Source: Bog-793 sp963803025 (GTDB lineage: Bacteria > Actinomycetota > Acidimicrobiia > Acidimicrobiales > Bog-793). From it: a DNA stretch of 38,841 nt. The translations under genes were made by a program, and so were the position numbers. How positions within the stretch are numbered: the stretch's first letter is position 1; every line of letters starts with the position of its first letter. This document shows, piece after piece, positions 32,250 to 38,841 of the stretch. The notes beneath the pieces were generated by a model that saw only the letters and a program-made list of their open reading frames with translations, was not told where the DNA came from and searched no databases. The stretch covers positions 1 to 38,841 of the forward strand of contig CAWDKZ010000025.1 in assembly GCA_963803025.1 (NCBI GenBank). The letters are read 5' to 3'.

Positions 32250-34481
32250 ATGGCACGTTGTCGGTGGAGCTCACAGGAAGACGGTTGCAGCTCAAGACAC
32301 GGCTGGGAGTGGACAGTTGGCGAGGTTGATTTGACTTCCTTTGCCTTGCACGGAGCCGGAATCACCGACGAACCGCTCCCAGCGAACAAGGTAGGCCATG
32401 GTCCGCGCCACCTCCGGAACTCCGTAGCCGACGCGCCCGACATCGTCCAACGCGCCCTCTGCGTCGTAGCGGCGCTCGGTCTGCTCATCCTCGCTGCAAA
32501 CAACTTCGGTGTCGGGGTGGGTTCCCCTTGGAGGGCGCAGATCTCTCCTCTGGGCTTCGCGTTCGCGCTCGGTCTCGTCGTGGCTTCGTGCAGTGTTCGA
32601 TCGGCACGGGCGCTCAACGGGGTGATGCTGGCGGTGCTCGGCGTGGCCATCGCTCTCACTGCTGCCGAGACGGCGACGTACGTCCTTGCCCGCCACGGAT
32701 TCGGCATTGACGAGGGCGCGTTCGTCCAGTACGGCACGCGCCTCCTCCTCAAGGGATTGGACCCTTTCACCCACTCGATGGCCCCGGGATTGCAGCTGTA
32801 CGGTCCGCCACCCGTTCCCACGGCACTCACGAACGGATCGATCTCCGCGGCCTACGACTATCCCTCGTTGCCGCTGCTGCTCAACGTGCCCTTCTACTGG
32901 TTGACCAACGGTCTGCAGTCTGTCTCGGTCGCGGCGGTGTTCTTCCAGTGCGCTGCCGCGGCCGTTCTGTTCGCGATACTCCCCGGCCGACTCCGCCCGC
33001 TGGCGGTAATCGTCGTCTTCGAACTTCCGCTCCTGTTCGGATTCGAGATGGGGGGTTCTTTCTACACGATGCTCCTGCCGTTCGCGGTCATCGCGGTCTG
33101 GAAGTGGACCGACATCGGCAAGGATGGGCACCTCTCGAGGAGCGACCTCGGCCGCGCGGTGTGCCTCGGGCTCGCGTGCGCGATCGAACAGATCGTCTGG
33201 GTCATGGCGCTCTTTCTCATCCTCGGGATCTGGCGAGCCGGGTCCCGCAGGCTGGGCAACCTTGGTTCAGCGCGTCTCACGGCGCGCTTCGCATCCGTCG
33301 CGCTCGCGGCCTTCGGCATCGTCAACTTCCCGTTCATCGTTTGGGGAGCGAACGCCTGGTGGAGCGGCGTGATCACCCCACTCGTGCAGCACGCCATTCC
33401 CCGCGGTCAGGGTCTCATCGACCTCACGCTTGTCCTCGGTCTCGGGGGCGGGAACCTCGACTGGTACTCCCGGTCCGCGATGGCCCTCCTGGCGGCTTTT
33501 CTCGTCGCCTACGTCGTCTGGTTCCGCGGTCTATGGCGAGCGGGGGTCATCCTGGCCGGCCTGTTGTACTTCGTGAGCACCCGCGCTCTGGACGGCTACT
33601 GGCTCGAGATCGCGCCGTTGTGGATTGCTGCTGTCGTTGTTCCGGGACCCGAGCCGGATCCAGCGCCCTTGCCCTGGTGGCCGCCGCGCCGCAAGAGTCT
33701 CCAGGTCGTCCTGGCGACGGCGCTCTTCGCCCCGACGCTGGCGTTCCTCGGTCTGGCGTTGAGCGCGACATCTCCCCTGCAGCTGCGCATCCAGTCCGTG
33801 AATGTCGAGTCGGCACTGCAGGGCGTCTGGAAAGTCTCCGTTCGGGTCACGAATCGGACGGCTGGTCCCGTGCGTCCGCACTTCGCCCTCGATACGAACG
33901 GTCAGTTGAGCCCCTACTGGGCGGTCGAATCGGGCCCGGTGGTCCTCCTCGGCGGCGAGACCGCGGTTTATGCGCTGCGCTCGCCGAACCCACAGGCGAA
34001 CCTGGCTGTGACGGCGTACTTCGTCGTATCGGCCGTTTCGGCGTCTCCCGATGCCATCTCGACAAGTCAGGTGTTCCAGGCGGTGCACCGGCGCATCGTG
34101 CTCACGCCGCGCAAGGTGATCGCGCCGATCCCGACCGGGCACACCATCATCTTCGAGGTGCAGATCGAAAACGCTGCCGGCGTTCCGTTGTCGATCGTCG
34201 GCATCCCCGTAGCAATGAGACAGTCGGCCGGAGGCGAAGGCGGTCGGTTGCGGGCGACGGCTTCGATCAACGGAGCGCCGACCACCAGAGGCACCGTGAC
34301 CGCGCTGACCGATGACCAGGGCGTCGCAACCTTCCGCGTGCGCGGCTTTGTCCCGGCGGGCATCGGCAGCGCGTCGCTCTTTTTCCGGAGCTGGATCTCG
34401 TCGAAACACTCGTATTCGTACGGCTACTCGAACATCGTGGAGGTGACGTGGTCCTCCCCGACAGTGACGGACGTGAGTTGA
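32250..34481 (+). CDS. Large multi-pass GT-C-like membrane protein with C-terminal Ig-like domain
   Basis: A 743-residue protein. From about residue 65 to 440 roughly ten hydrophobic helices alternate with loops. An early loop reads DEGAFVQYGTRLLLKGLDPFTHS, resembling the DPY/DPF loop of GT87/GT-C mannosyltransferases, and a later YDYPSLPLLL follows. Another helix lies near 490. The last 240 residues are a beta-rich exported region (VRVTNRTAGPVRPHFALD; TALTDDQGVATFRVRGFVPAG), which looks like Ig-like or Big-type repeats. A polyprenyl-phosphate-sugar-dependent transferase is a reasonable guess. The ATG start is uncertain: the first 50 residues look non-coding and a TTG near 32330 is possible. 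Confidence 0.65.
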   Translation: MARCRWSSQEDGCSSRHGWEWTVGEVDLTSFALHGAGITDEPLPANKVGHGPRHLRNSVADAPDIVQRALCVVAALGLLILAANNFGVGVGSPWRAQISPLGFAFALGLVVASCSVRSARALNGVMLAVLGVAIALTAAETATYVLARHGFGIDEGAFVQYGTRLLLKGLDPFTHSMAPGLQLYGPPPVPTALTNGSISAAYDYPSLPLLLNVPFYWLTNGLQSVSVAAVFFQCAAAAVLFAILPGRLRPLAVIVVFELPLLFGFEMGGSFYTMLLPFAVIAVWKWTDIGKDGHLSRSDLGRAVCLGLACAIEQIVWVMALFLILGIWRAGSRRLGNLGSARLTARFASVALAAFGIVNFPFIVWGANAWWSGVITPLVQHAIPRGQGLIDLTLVLGLGGGNLDWYSRSAMALLAAFLVAYVVWFRGLWRAGVILAGLLYFVSTRALDGYWLEIAPLWIAAVVVPGPEPDPAPLPWWPPRRKSLQVVLATALFAPTLAFLGLALSATSPLQLRIQSVNVESALQGVWKVSVRVTNRTAGPVRPHFALDTNGQLSPYWAVESGPVVLLGGETAVYALRSPNPQANLAVTAYFVVSAVSASPDAISTSQVFQAVHRRIVLTPRKVIAPIPTGHTIIFEVQIENAAGVPLSIVGIPVAMRQSAGGEGGRLRATASINGAPTTRGTVTALTDDQGVATFRVRGFVPAGIGSASLFFRSWISSKHSYSYGYSNIVEVTWSSPTVTDVS

Positions 34482-34590
34482 GCCGACGAGTCACCGGGCC
34501 GCCGAGGCGCGGGCCGAATATCGGCTAGCGACAGTAGGGCGCTGTGCACCCATCGCCCATCTTGTGGCGCGACGAGAGGAGGCGTGCCCG

Positions 34591-35256
34591 TCAGGAACCG
34601 AACGACGAGAGCGCGACAGCTTGCTTCGGCGGCGTCGGCAAGCCGAAGCTGTTCCAACCGCTGAACGTCAGACTGCCACCGCCGCTCCCCGGTTCGACCT
34701 CTTCGATCGGGTACGGCGTGCCGGACGTCGCGATCCAGAGCACGCCCCCACGAGAGGACTTGACTCCCACGGCAGCCCGCCCGTCAACCGTCTCATGTCC
34801 GACGATTGACAACCCGGGCGCTGCTCCGAGCTGTGCCGCGAGTGGTTTGATGTCGAGGCTGGTCCCGAAACCGGACGAGCCGGAATTCGGTGTACTCACC
34901 CAGTAGCGGGCGAGCTTCTTGGCCGTGGCCGTCGGGAGCTTGCTCACCTTCTCCCAGTAAGCGGCCGGAGCCTGAAAGTAGTCCGTTCCGTTCACGACCC
35001 TGACCTGCATGACCTCTCCATCTACGGTGACGTCTCCTGCGAGATCACCGTTCGCAAAGAGCACGAGATCGACGTGCTCGACTCCGGACGTGCTGATCGA
35101 ACCAGAGATCCGCACCGACCTCGCCGATCCGAGTGCCTTTGCCGCGGCCTTCACGTACTGCTCGGCAGACTCACTGTGACGAGTCACGGCGCGGCCTCCG
35201 GCCGCCGTCAGCAAGAGTGTCAGAGGTACCAGCAGGACAATCCCTCGTCGATGCAT
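34591..35256 (-). CDS. Secreted LprG/LppX-like protein
   Basis: A 221-residue exported protein with an N-terminal signal: MHRRGIVLLVPLTLLLTAAGG. No lipobox cysteine follows, unlike true LprG lipoproteins. The mature part has SARSVRISGSISTSG, then DLVLFANGDLAGDVTVDG, NGTDYFQAPAAYWEK and the TVDGRAAVGVKSS block ending in GTPYPIEEV. This fits the half-barrel fold of the LppX/LprAFG family, which carry acylated lipids. ATG 35256 has GGGGGAG 8 bases upstream. It is convergent with the membrane protein on its left. Confidence 0.7.
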   Translation of the reverse strand: MHRRGIVLLVPLTLLLTAAGGRAVTRHSESAEQYVKAAAKALGSARSVRISGSISTSGVEHVDLVLFANGDLAGDVTVDGEVMQVRVVNGTDYFQAPAAYWEKVSKLPTATAKKLARYWVSTPNSGSSGFGTSLDIKPLAAQLGAAPGLSIVGHETVDGRAAVGVKSSRGGVLWIATSGTPYPIEEVEPGSGGGSLTFSGWNSFGLPTPPKQAVALSSFGS

Positions 35257-35371
35257 CGTTCGCTCCCCCGCGCGCTGTGCCGTGGCTACCCGGATGACCC
35301 CCGACACGCTATTCGACGACGTCGCGGACTGTCCGTGAGCTGGGTCGACCGCGGGATCGCGATCTTCAGAG

Positions 35372-35445
35372 CGCCCCCGGCAGGATTCGAACCTGCGACC
35401 AACTGCTTAGAAGGCAGCTGCTCTGTCCGGCTGAGCTACGGGGGC
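35372..35445 (-). tRNA. tRNA-Arg (TCT)
   Basis: Reverse complement: acceptor GCCCCCG/CGGGGGC, D arm GCTC-AGCCGGACA-GAGC, anticodon arm GCTGC-CTTCTAA-GCAGT with TCT, T arm GCAGG-TTCGAAT-CCTGC. All stems are good. CCA is not encoded. Confidence 0.95.
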
Positions 35446-35535
35446 CCTGGACTCGCGCGCTACATCCGCCGGCGCATTGCCGGTCGGACCGACTCCCATA
35501 TACCCTGCCACCGTTCGCCCGAGGGAGGTGGGAAC

Positions 35536-35895
35536 TTGCACCCGCGAATTCAGATCGGCATCGACTCGCGTGACCCGGAGGCCCTGGCGCCCTTCTGGGC
35601 CGCTGCCCTCGGCTTCGGGATCGGCGAGTTCGACGACGACGGCGTCTACCTGGACCTCGTTCCACCGGATACCAGCTCGCCCGTCGTCTACTTTCAACGC
35701 GTCCCCGAGGACAAGCACGTGAAGAACCGCGTTCATCTCGACCTCTACCTCTCAGACCCCGACGCGAAGATAAGAGAGCTCCTCGCGCTCGGCGCGACTC
35801 GGATCGGCGCGCCTCTTTCCGGCGCGGCAGGTGGCTGGTGGCAGGTCATGAGCGACCCCGAAGGCAACGAATTCTGCATCTGCCGCGAGGACTGA
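35536..35895 (+). CDS. VOC (glyoxalase-like) family protein
   Basis: A 119-residue protein: IQIGIDSRDPEALAPFWAAALGF, VYLDLVPPD, VYFQRVPEDKHVKNRVHLDLY, then WWQVMSDPEGNEFCIC. This is the Glyoxalase_6-type single VOC module with a conserved RVHLDL and a final E/C strand. TTG 35536 is chosen because GGGAGGTG lies about 5 bases upstream; no ATG or GTG fits. It is a metal-dependent lyase or dioxygenase fold, but the substrate is unknown. It lies between tRNA genes with no operon partner. Confidence 0.82.
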   Translation: MHPRIQIGIDSRDPEALAPFWAAALGFGIGEFDDDGVYLDLVPPDTSSPVVYFQRVPEDKHVKNRVHLDLYLSDPDAKIRELLALGATRIGAPLSGAAGGWWQVMSDPEGNEFCICRED

Positions 35896-35988
35896 TACGA
35901 AGCCGGTGCGCCCGGCTCCGGACCCCTCGCTCGCAACCCGTGTGCAATGCTGTCTGGAGATCGCGTGACGTCATCTCGACGCGACGAT

Positions 35989-36063
35989 GGTGGCCGTAGC
36001 TCAGTTGGTTAGAGCGCCAGGTTGTGGCCCTGGAGGTCGGGGGTTCAAGTCCCCTCGGTCACC
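35989..36063 (+). tRNA. tRNA-His (GTG)
   Basis: Acceptor GTGGCCG/CGGTCAC with an extra G at -1 (35989) facing C73, the hallmark of tRNA-His. Anticodon arm CCAGG-TTGTGGC-CCTGG gives GTG. D arm and T arm are regular. Confidence 0.96.
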
Positions 36064-36132
36064 CCAAACCGCCGTGTGACCGACAACGGGACTTCCCTAG
36101 AGCGCTATGGGAGCCGATATCATGCTCGACAC

Positions 36133-36206
36133 GCGCCTCTAGCTCAATATGGTAGAGCAACGGACTCTTAATCCGCAGGTTGAGGGTTCGAGTCCCTCGG
36201 GGCGCA
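36133..36206 (+). tRNA. tRNA-Lys (CTT), likely integration target
   Basis: Acceptor GCGCCTC/GGGGCGC, discriminator A. Anticodon loop CTCTTAA gives CTT. T arm GAGGG-TTCGAGT-CCCTC. Pair 27-43 is A-C, the other stem pairs are good. A tyrosine integrase gene follows within 700 bp, so the 3' end is the probable attachment site. The second att copy is not in the window. Confidence 0.93.
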
Positions 36207-36265
36207 CCCCGTAGGGCCAGTTCAGAGGCACTTTCCATCTAAGGACCGGGCGGGTGCCAGGCCCC

Positions 36266-36286
36266 AATGTCAGCGAAATGTCAGCG
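36266..36286. repeat. Two adjacent AATGTCAGCG direct repeats
   Basis: Copies at 36266-36275 and 36277-36286, one base apart, between tRNA-Lys and the first island gene. They could be integrase arm-type sites. The evidence is only their position and spacing. Confidence 0.35.
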
Positions 36287-36294
36287 GGAGGGCC

Positions 36295-36849
36295 GTGATT
36301 CTCGCGATCGTGGTGCCCATCGCCGTCGCGGTCGTCGGCTGCTGTCTTCGCCCGGTGCGCGTTCGGGTGGTCGCGCTCTGGCGGCGCGCGGCGGGGAGGC
36401 CGCGAAGCCGACTCCGCATCGCCCATCCCGGACCGTTCCCTCACTTCTGGGGCTGGTACGCCGATGCGAAGGGAGCGCGGCGAGTCACCTGGCAGGGGGT
36501 GCTACTCGTGACGAACGACGGGGAGCGCGTGAACGCAGTAGTCAACGGCTCGATCATCCCGACTCAGCGAGCCCTTCGTTCTAAAGGGATCAGGGCGACG
36601 TTTGGACCGCCGCCGATGTCGTTGGGGAGCGGCGCGGGTGTTTATGAGCTGCGCGGTGATCAGTGCGGCAGGATTTTTCTCCACGCGTTCATGCCGGAGC
36701 CGATCGTAGATAAGCCTCACTCGGGACCAATGAAGTGCCGAATCCAACTTAACGATCGCTATGGACGGAGGTACAGCGTGCGACTGACCTTCCCCGAGGC
36801 CGAGATGCCAAACGATCAGGCCGCCGCCTCTCAGCGGTCGACGAGGTGA
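36295..36849 (+). CDS. Hypothetical protein with N-terminal membrane helix
   Basis: A 184-residue protein with one hydrophobic N-terminal helix (ILAIVVPIAVAVVGCCLRPV) and a basic stretch. A soluble domain follows: HFWGWYADAKGARRVTWQGVLLVTNDGERV, and later RIQLNDRYGRRYSVRLTF. I do not recognise it. GTG 36295 is preceded closely by GGGAGGG. It lies between tRNA-Lys and the integrase and converges with the latter (19 bp gap), so it is probably island cargo. Confidence 0.65.
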   Translation: MILAIVVPIAVAVVGCCLRPVRVRVVALWRRAAGRPRSRLRIAHPGPFPHFWGWYADAKGARRVTWQGVLLVTNDGERVNAVVNGSIIPTQRALRSKGIRATFGPPPMSLGSGAGVYELRGDQCGRIFLHAFMPEPIVDKPHSGPMKCRIQLNDRYGRRYSVRLTFPEAEMPNDQAAASQRSTR

Positions 36850-36867
36850 CCTCCGGATTCGGGCTCA

Positions 36868-38007
36868 TCATCCGAGCAGGCTCGCCGAGAGCGCCGCGCC
36901 AGCCGACTCCGCCATGCCCGGCATGACGTGCGCGTAGACCGAGAGCGTGATCGTCGGCGACGCGTGCCCGAGGATCTCCGAGACGACCTTCACCGCGACG
37001 CCTGAAGCGAGCATGAGGCTCGCCGCCGTGTGGCGACAGTCGTGCAAGCGAATGCGTGGCAGGCCCGTCTCGGCGACCTTCGCCTCGAACCAGCCCGAGA
37101 TCGTGTCCGGGTGGTACGGGTGCCCGAGGTCGTCGGCGAGCAGGTAGCCGCTCGCCTCGTACGCGGGCCCAGCCGCGAGCTGCTCGGCGCGCTGGCGCTT
37201 CCGGTGCGCCCGGAGCAGGGCGACGAGTTGCGCGTCGAGGGGGATCGAACGGAGGCCCGCCGTCGTTTTCGGCCGCGACGCGACCGCCTGGCCCTCGACC
37301 GTTATCAGTGTCGACTCGACCCGCAACGTCCCGGCGTCGAGGTCGATCGCCGACCATCTGAGCCCGCACAGTTCGCCGCGGCGGAGTCCCCGGGTGAGCA
37401 GTAGCGCCCAGGCGAAGGCGAGTCGATCGCCGCTCGTCGCGTCAAGAAAGGCCCGCGCCTCGCCGCTCGTCCACACGCGCATCGCCTGACCCTCGGCACG
37501 AGGACGGCGGACGCTGGCGATCGGATTCCGGCCGATCATCTCCGCCTGCACGGCCCAGGCGCACGCGGCCTTCAGCACGCCGACCGCCAGCTGCGTCGAA
37601 CGCGCCGACAGTCCCTTGCGACCCTTCGCGCTCGGCTCCGATCGCAGCGCGGCCATGAACTCGACGACCGCTCCCGGCGTGAGTGCGGCGACTTTCGTTC
37701 CGCCGAGCCGGGGCACGATCCAATGCTCGACCACGCCCTCGTACTGCGCGAGGGTCGCCGGCCGTAGCTCACGGGCCCGCTGCGCCGGTAGCCAATGGGC
37801 GACGAGCAGCTCCCGTACCGTGATCGGCTGGTCTGCCCGCCACTCCCCCGTCGTCACCTTGCCGACGACGACGTTCAAGTGATGCTGCGCCTTCGCCTTC
37901 GTCGCGAACCCGCCCCGGGAGTGCTGGCGCCGTGCCCCCGTCGCCGGATCTTTCGTCTCCCAATAGGCGGTGAAACTCGACCCGCGCTCTCGGATGAAAC
38001 CTCTCAC
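36868..38007 (-). CDS. Tyrosine-type site-specific integrase
   Basis: A 379-residue phage-type integrase. It has an N-terminal AP2-like arm-binding region (FIRERGSSFTAYWETKDPATG), an SAM-like core-binding domain (TVRELLVAHWLP onward) and a catalytic domain. The catalytic residues are all present: R209 in TRGLRRGEL, K247, H322-x2-R325 in HDCRHTAAS, H348 in LGHASPTIT and Y358 in SVYAHV. GTG 38007 overlaps the stop of the upstream HTH gene (GTGA) and has GGGGAG 8 bases upstream. The gene reads toward tRNA-Lys, consistent with integration there. Full length and probably active. Confidence 0.94.
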   Translation of the reverse strand: MRGFIRERGSSFTAYWETKDPATGARRQHSRGGFATKAKAQHHLNVVVGKVTTGEWRADQPITVRELLVAHWLPAQRARELRPATLAQYEGVVEHWIVPRLGGTKVAALTPGAVVEFMAALRSEPSAKGRKGLSARSTQLAVGVLKAACAWAVQAEMIGRNPIASVRRPRAEGQAMRVWTSGEARAFLDATSGDRLAFAWALLLTRGLRRGELCGLRWSAIDLDAGTLRVESTLITVEGQAVASRPKTTAGLRSIPLDAQLVALLRAHRKRQRAEQLAAGPAYEASGYLLADDLGHPYHPDTISGWFEAKVAETGLPRIRLHDCRHTAASLMLASGVAVKVVSEILGHASPTITLSVYAHVMPGMAESAGAALSASLLG

Positions 38008-38660
38008 GATCGCTCCCCTCTCTTTCGACCCGGCTCGCCGGACACGACCTTGCCCCGCCCCGTTGGGGGGAGCAGGGGCGGATCGAAGTCGCGGCGGCAC
38101 CGGGCGATCCACTTCTGAGCTGTCGAGTAGCCGATCTTGATTCCCTCTCGCCGTTTCCACTCAGCGACGACGTAGCGAGTCGGGTCGCGACCAGTCGAGT
38201 CGGCGAAGTTGTACAGCGCGGCGACCTTCTCGAAGTGCGCCCGGCCGTACTTCGGGGGCCGACCTCCGGGTGACGGCGCGTCGTCGAACAGTTCGACGAT
38301 TCGAGCCGCGTAGGCGCGGGCCGTCGCCGTCATCTTCCACGAGTCGACATCGCGAACGTGAACCGCCCGCCGGTAGGTCTCGCGCTCCCACGCCTCACGC
38401 AACCGGGCGAGCGGCAGGCGAACATCGGTCGCCGAGATCGGCGCGGTGAACGCCGGAAGGTCAGCGGGCCAAAGGACGCGTTCGGGAGCATTCGGGAGTT
38501 CGGCAGCGACGTGCCTGGGATCGACCCCGAACATCTCGACGGCGACGACCGCGGGGTGGCCGTCGACGAGCGCCATCGTAAGACGGACACGCCACGGTCC
38601 CGAGCCGTCCTCGGGCCGGTAGGTGAAATCCGATCGGGCCAGGATCTCGGGCGCTTCCAC
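38004..38660 (-). CDS. HTH-containing hypothetical protein upstream of integrase
   Basis: A 218-residue protein, not assigned to a named family. The N-terminal half looks alpha/beta (FTYRPEDGSGPWRVRLTMALVDG). The C-terminal 80 residues are helical and end with GYSTAQKWIARCRRDFDPP, which resembles the recognition helix of an HTH. RPPKYGRAHFEKVAALYNFA precedes it. The stop overlaps the integrase start, so the two are co-translated. An excisionase- or recombination-regulating role would fit the position (inference). GTG 38660 is only 7-8 bases from a strong -10, which suggests a leaderless mRNA. Confidence 0.65.
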   Translation of the reverse strand: MEAPEILARSDFTYRPEDGSGPWRVRLTMALVDGHPAVVAVEMFGVDPRHVAAELPNAPERVLWPADLPAFTAPISATDVRLPLARLREAWERETYRRAVHVRDVDSWKMTATARAYAARIVELFDDAPSPGGRPPKYGRAHFEKVAALYNFADSTGRDPTRYVVAEWKRREGIKIGYSTAQKWIARCRRDFDPPLLPPTGRGKVVSGEPGRKRGERS

Positions 38661-38667
38661 GCCTCAC

Positions 38668-38696
38668 ACGGTACAGGAATGGCGTAGTCGTGTCAA
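38668..38696 (-). promoter_or_regulatory. Sigma-70-type promoter of the integrase operon
   Basis: On the minus strand: TTGACA (38696-38691), 17-base spacer, TACCGT (38673-38668). Transcription would begin at about 38661, right at the GTG of the HTH gene (38660), giving a leaderless transcript. Confidence 0.6.
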
Positions 38697-38791
38697 CTTC
38701 ACTAACTCATGCAGCATTACTGGCCGACTTTCCAGCTAAATGTGCGGGGAAGTACTGTCGCATCATCGTCACTTACCCTACACTGCTGGCG

Positions 38792-38841
38792 ATGGGTATT
38801 TCCGGATCGACTGCTCGCACCAGCCTCGCGAGGCGCCTTCT
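38792..38841 (+). CDS. Partial ORF at window edge, possible XRE-type regulator
   Basis: ATG 38792 opens MGISGSTARTSLARRL and runs off the window. The N-terminus resembles XRE-family regulators (R-x-x-LA-x-x-LR), and it diverges from the integrase operon as a repressor gene would. Only 16 residues are visible. TACACT lies about 10 bases upstream. Confidence 0.3.
   Translation, partial: MGISGSTARTSLARRL

Noticed and set aside
1..38841. CRISPR arrays, rRNA genes, riboswitches
   Set aside because: I saw no regularly spaced repeat series, no rRNA sequence and no leader with a recognisable riboswitch core.

Overview
The window is high-GC (mid-60s percent by eye) bacterial chromosome with many GTG starts and 4-nt stop/start overlaps. 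The gene families and the order rimO-pgsA-cinA-recA point to an actinobacterium, possibly Acidimicrobiia; this is an inference, since no marker was compared with a database. Several genes carry apparent frameshifts (the block 0.5-2.8 kb, and recA), so some of the sequence may be draft quality.

Layout: a tRNA-Val (1-73) and a damaged membrane gene lead into a tightly coupled plus-strand operon (848-7065): fatty acyl-CoA reductase, HAD-IB phosphatase, zinc alcohol dehydrogenase, LarA-like protein and PlsC acyltransferase, closed by a terminator. A LysR regulator, a GNAT acetyltransferase and a DsbA-like protein follow. A conserved minus-strand block, rimO-pgsA-cinA-recA (16534-9638), is split between cinA and recA by a 2.49-kb insertion. 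That insertion has 24-bp near-perfect terminal inverted repeats and an exact 8-bp target duplication. It carries an IS1595-type transposase and four other small genes, and it sits 6 bp from the recA LexA box.

Upstream lie a PH-domain membrane protein and a minus-strand cell-wall operon: alpha/beta hydrolase, a membrane-anchored MurF-like ligase and D-Ala-D-Ala ligase. From 21 to 26.7 kb is a nucleotide-sugar cluster. It holds an RmlC-type epimerase, a C-methyltransferase cut short next to an IS30-type remnant, a GT14-like glycosyltransferase, and rfbF-rfbG-rfbH, which make a CDP-4-keto-3,6-dideoxyhexose. A UvrD-type helicase, coupled gnd-pgi, a large GT-C-like membrane protein and an LprG-like secreted protein follow.

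The right end holds tRNA-Arg, a VOC protein, tRNA-His and tRNA-Lys. What looks like the start of an integrative element lies beside tRNA-Lys: a membrane protein, a tyrosine integrase, an HTH protein with a probable leaderless promoter, and a divergent partial regulator-like ORF running off the window.
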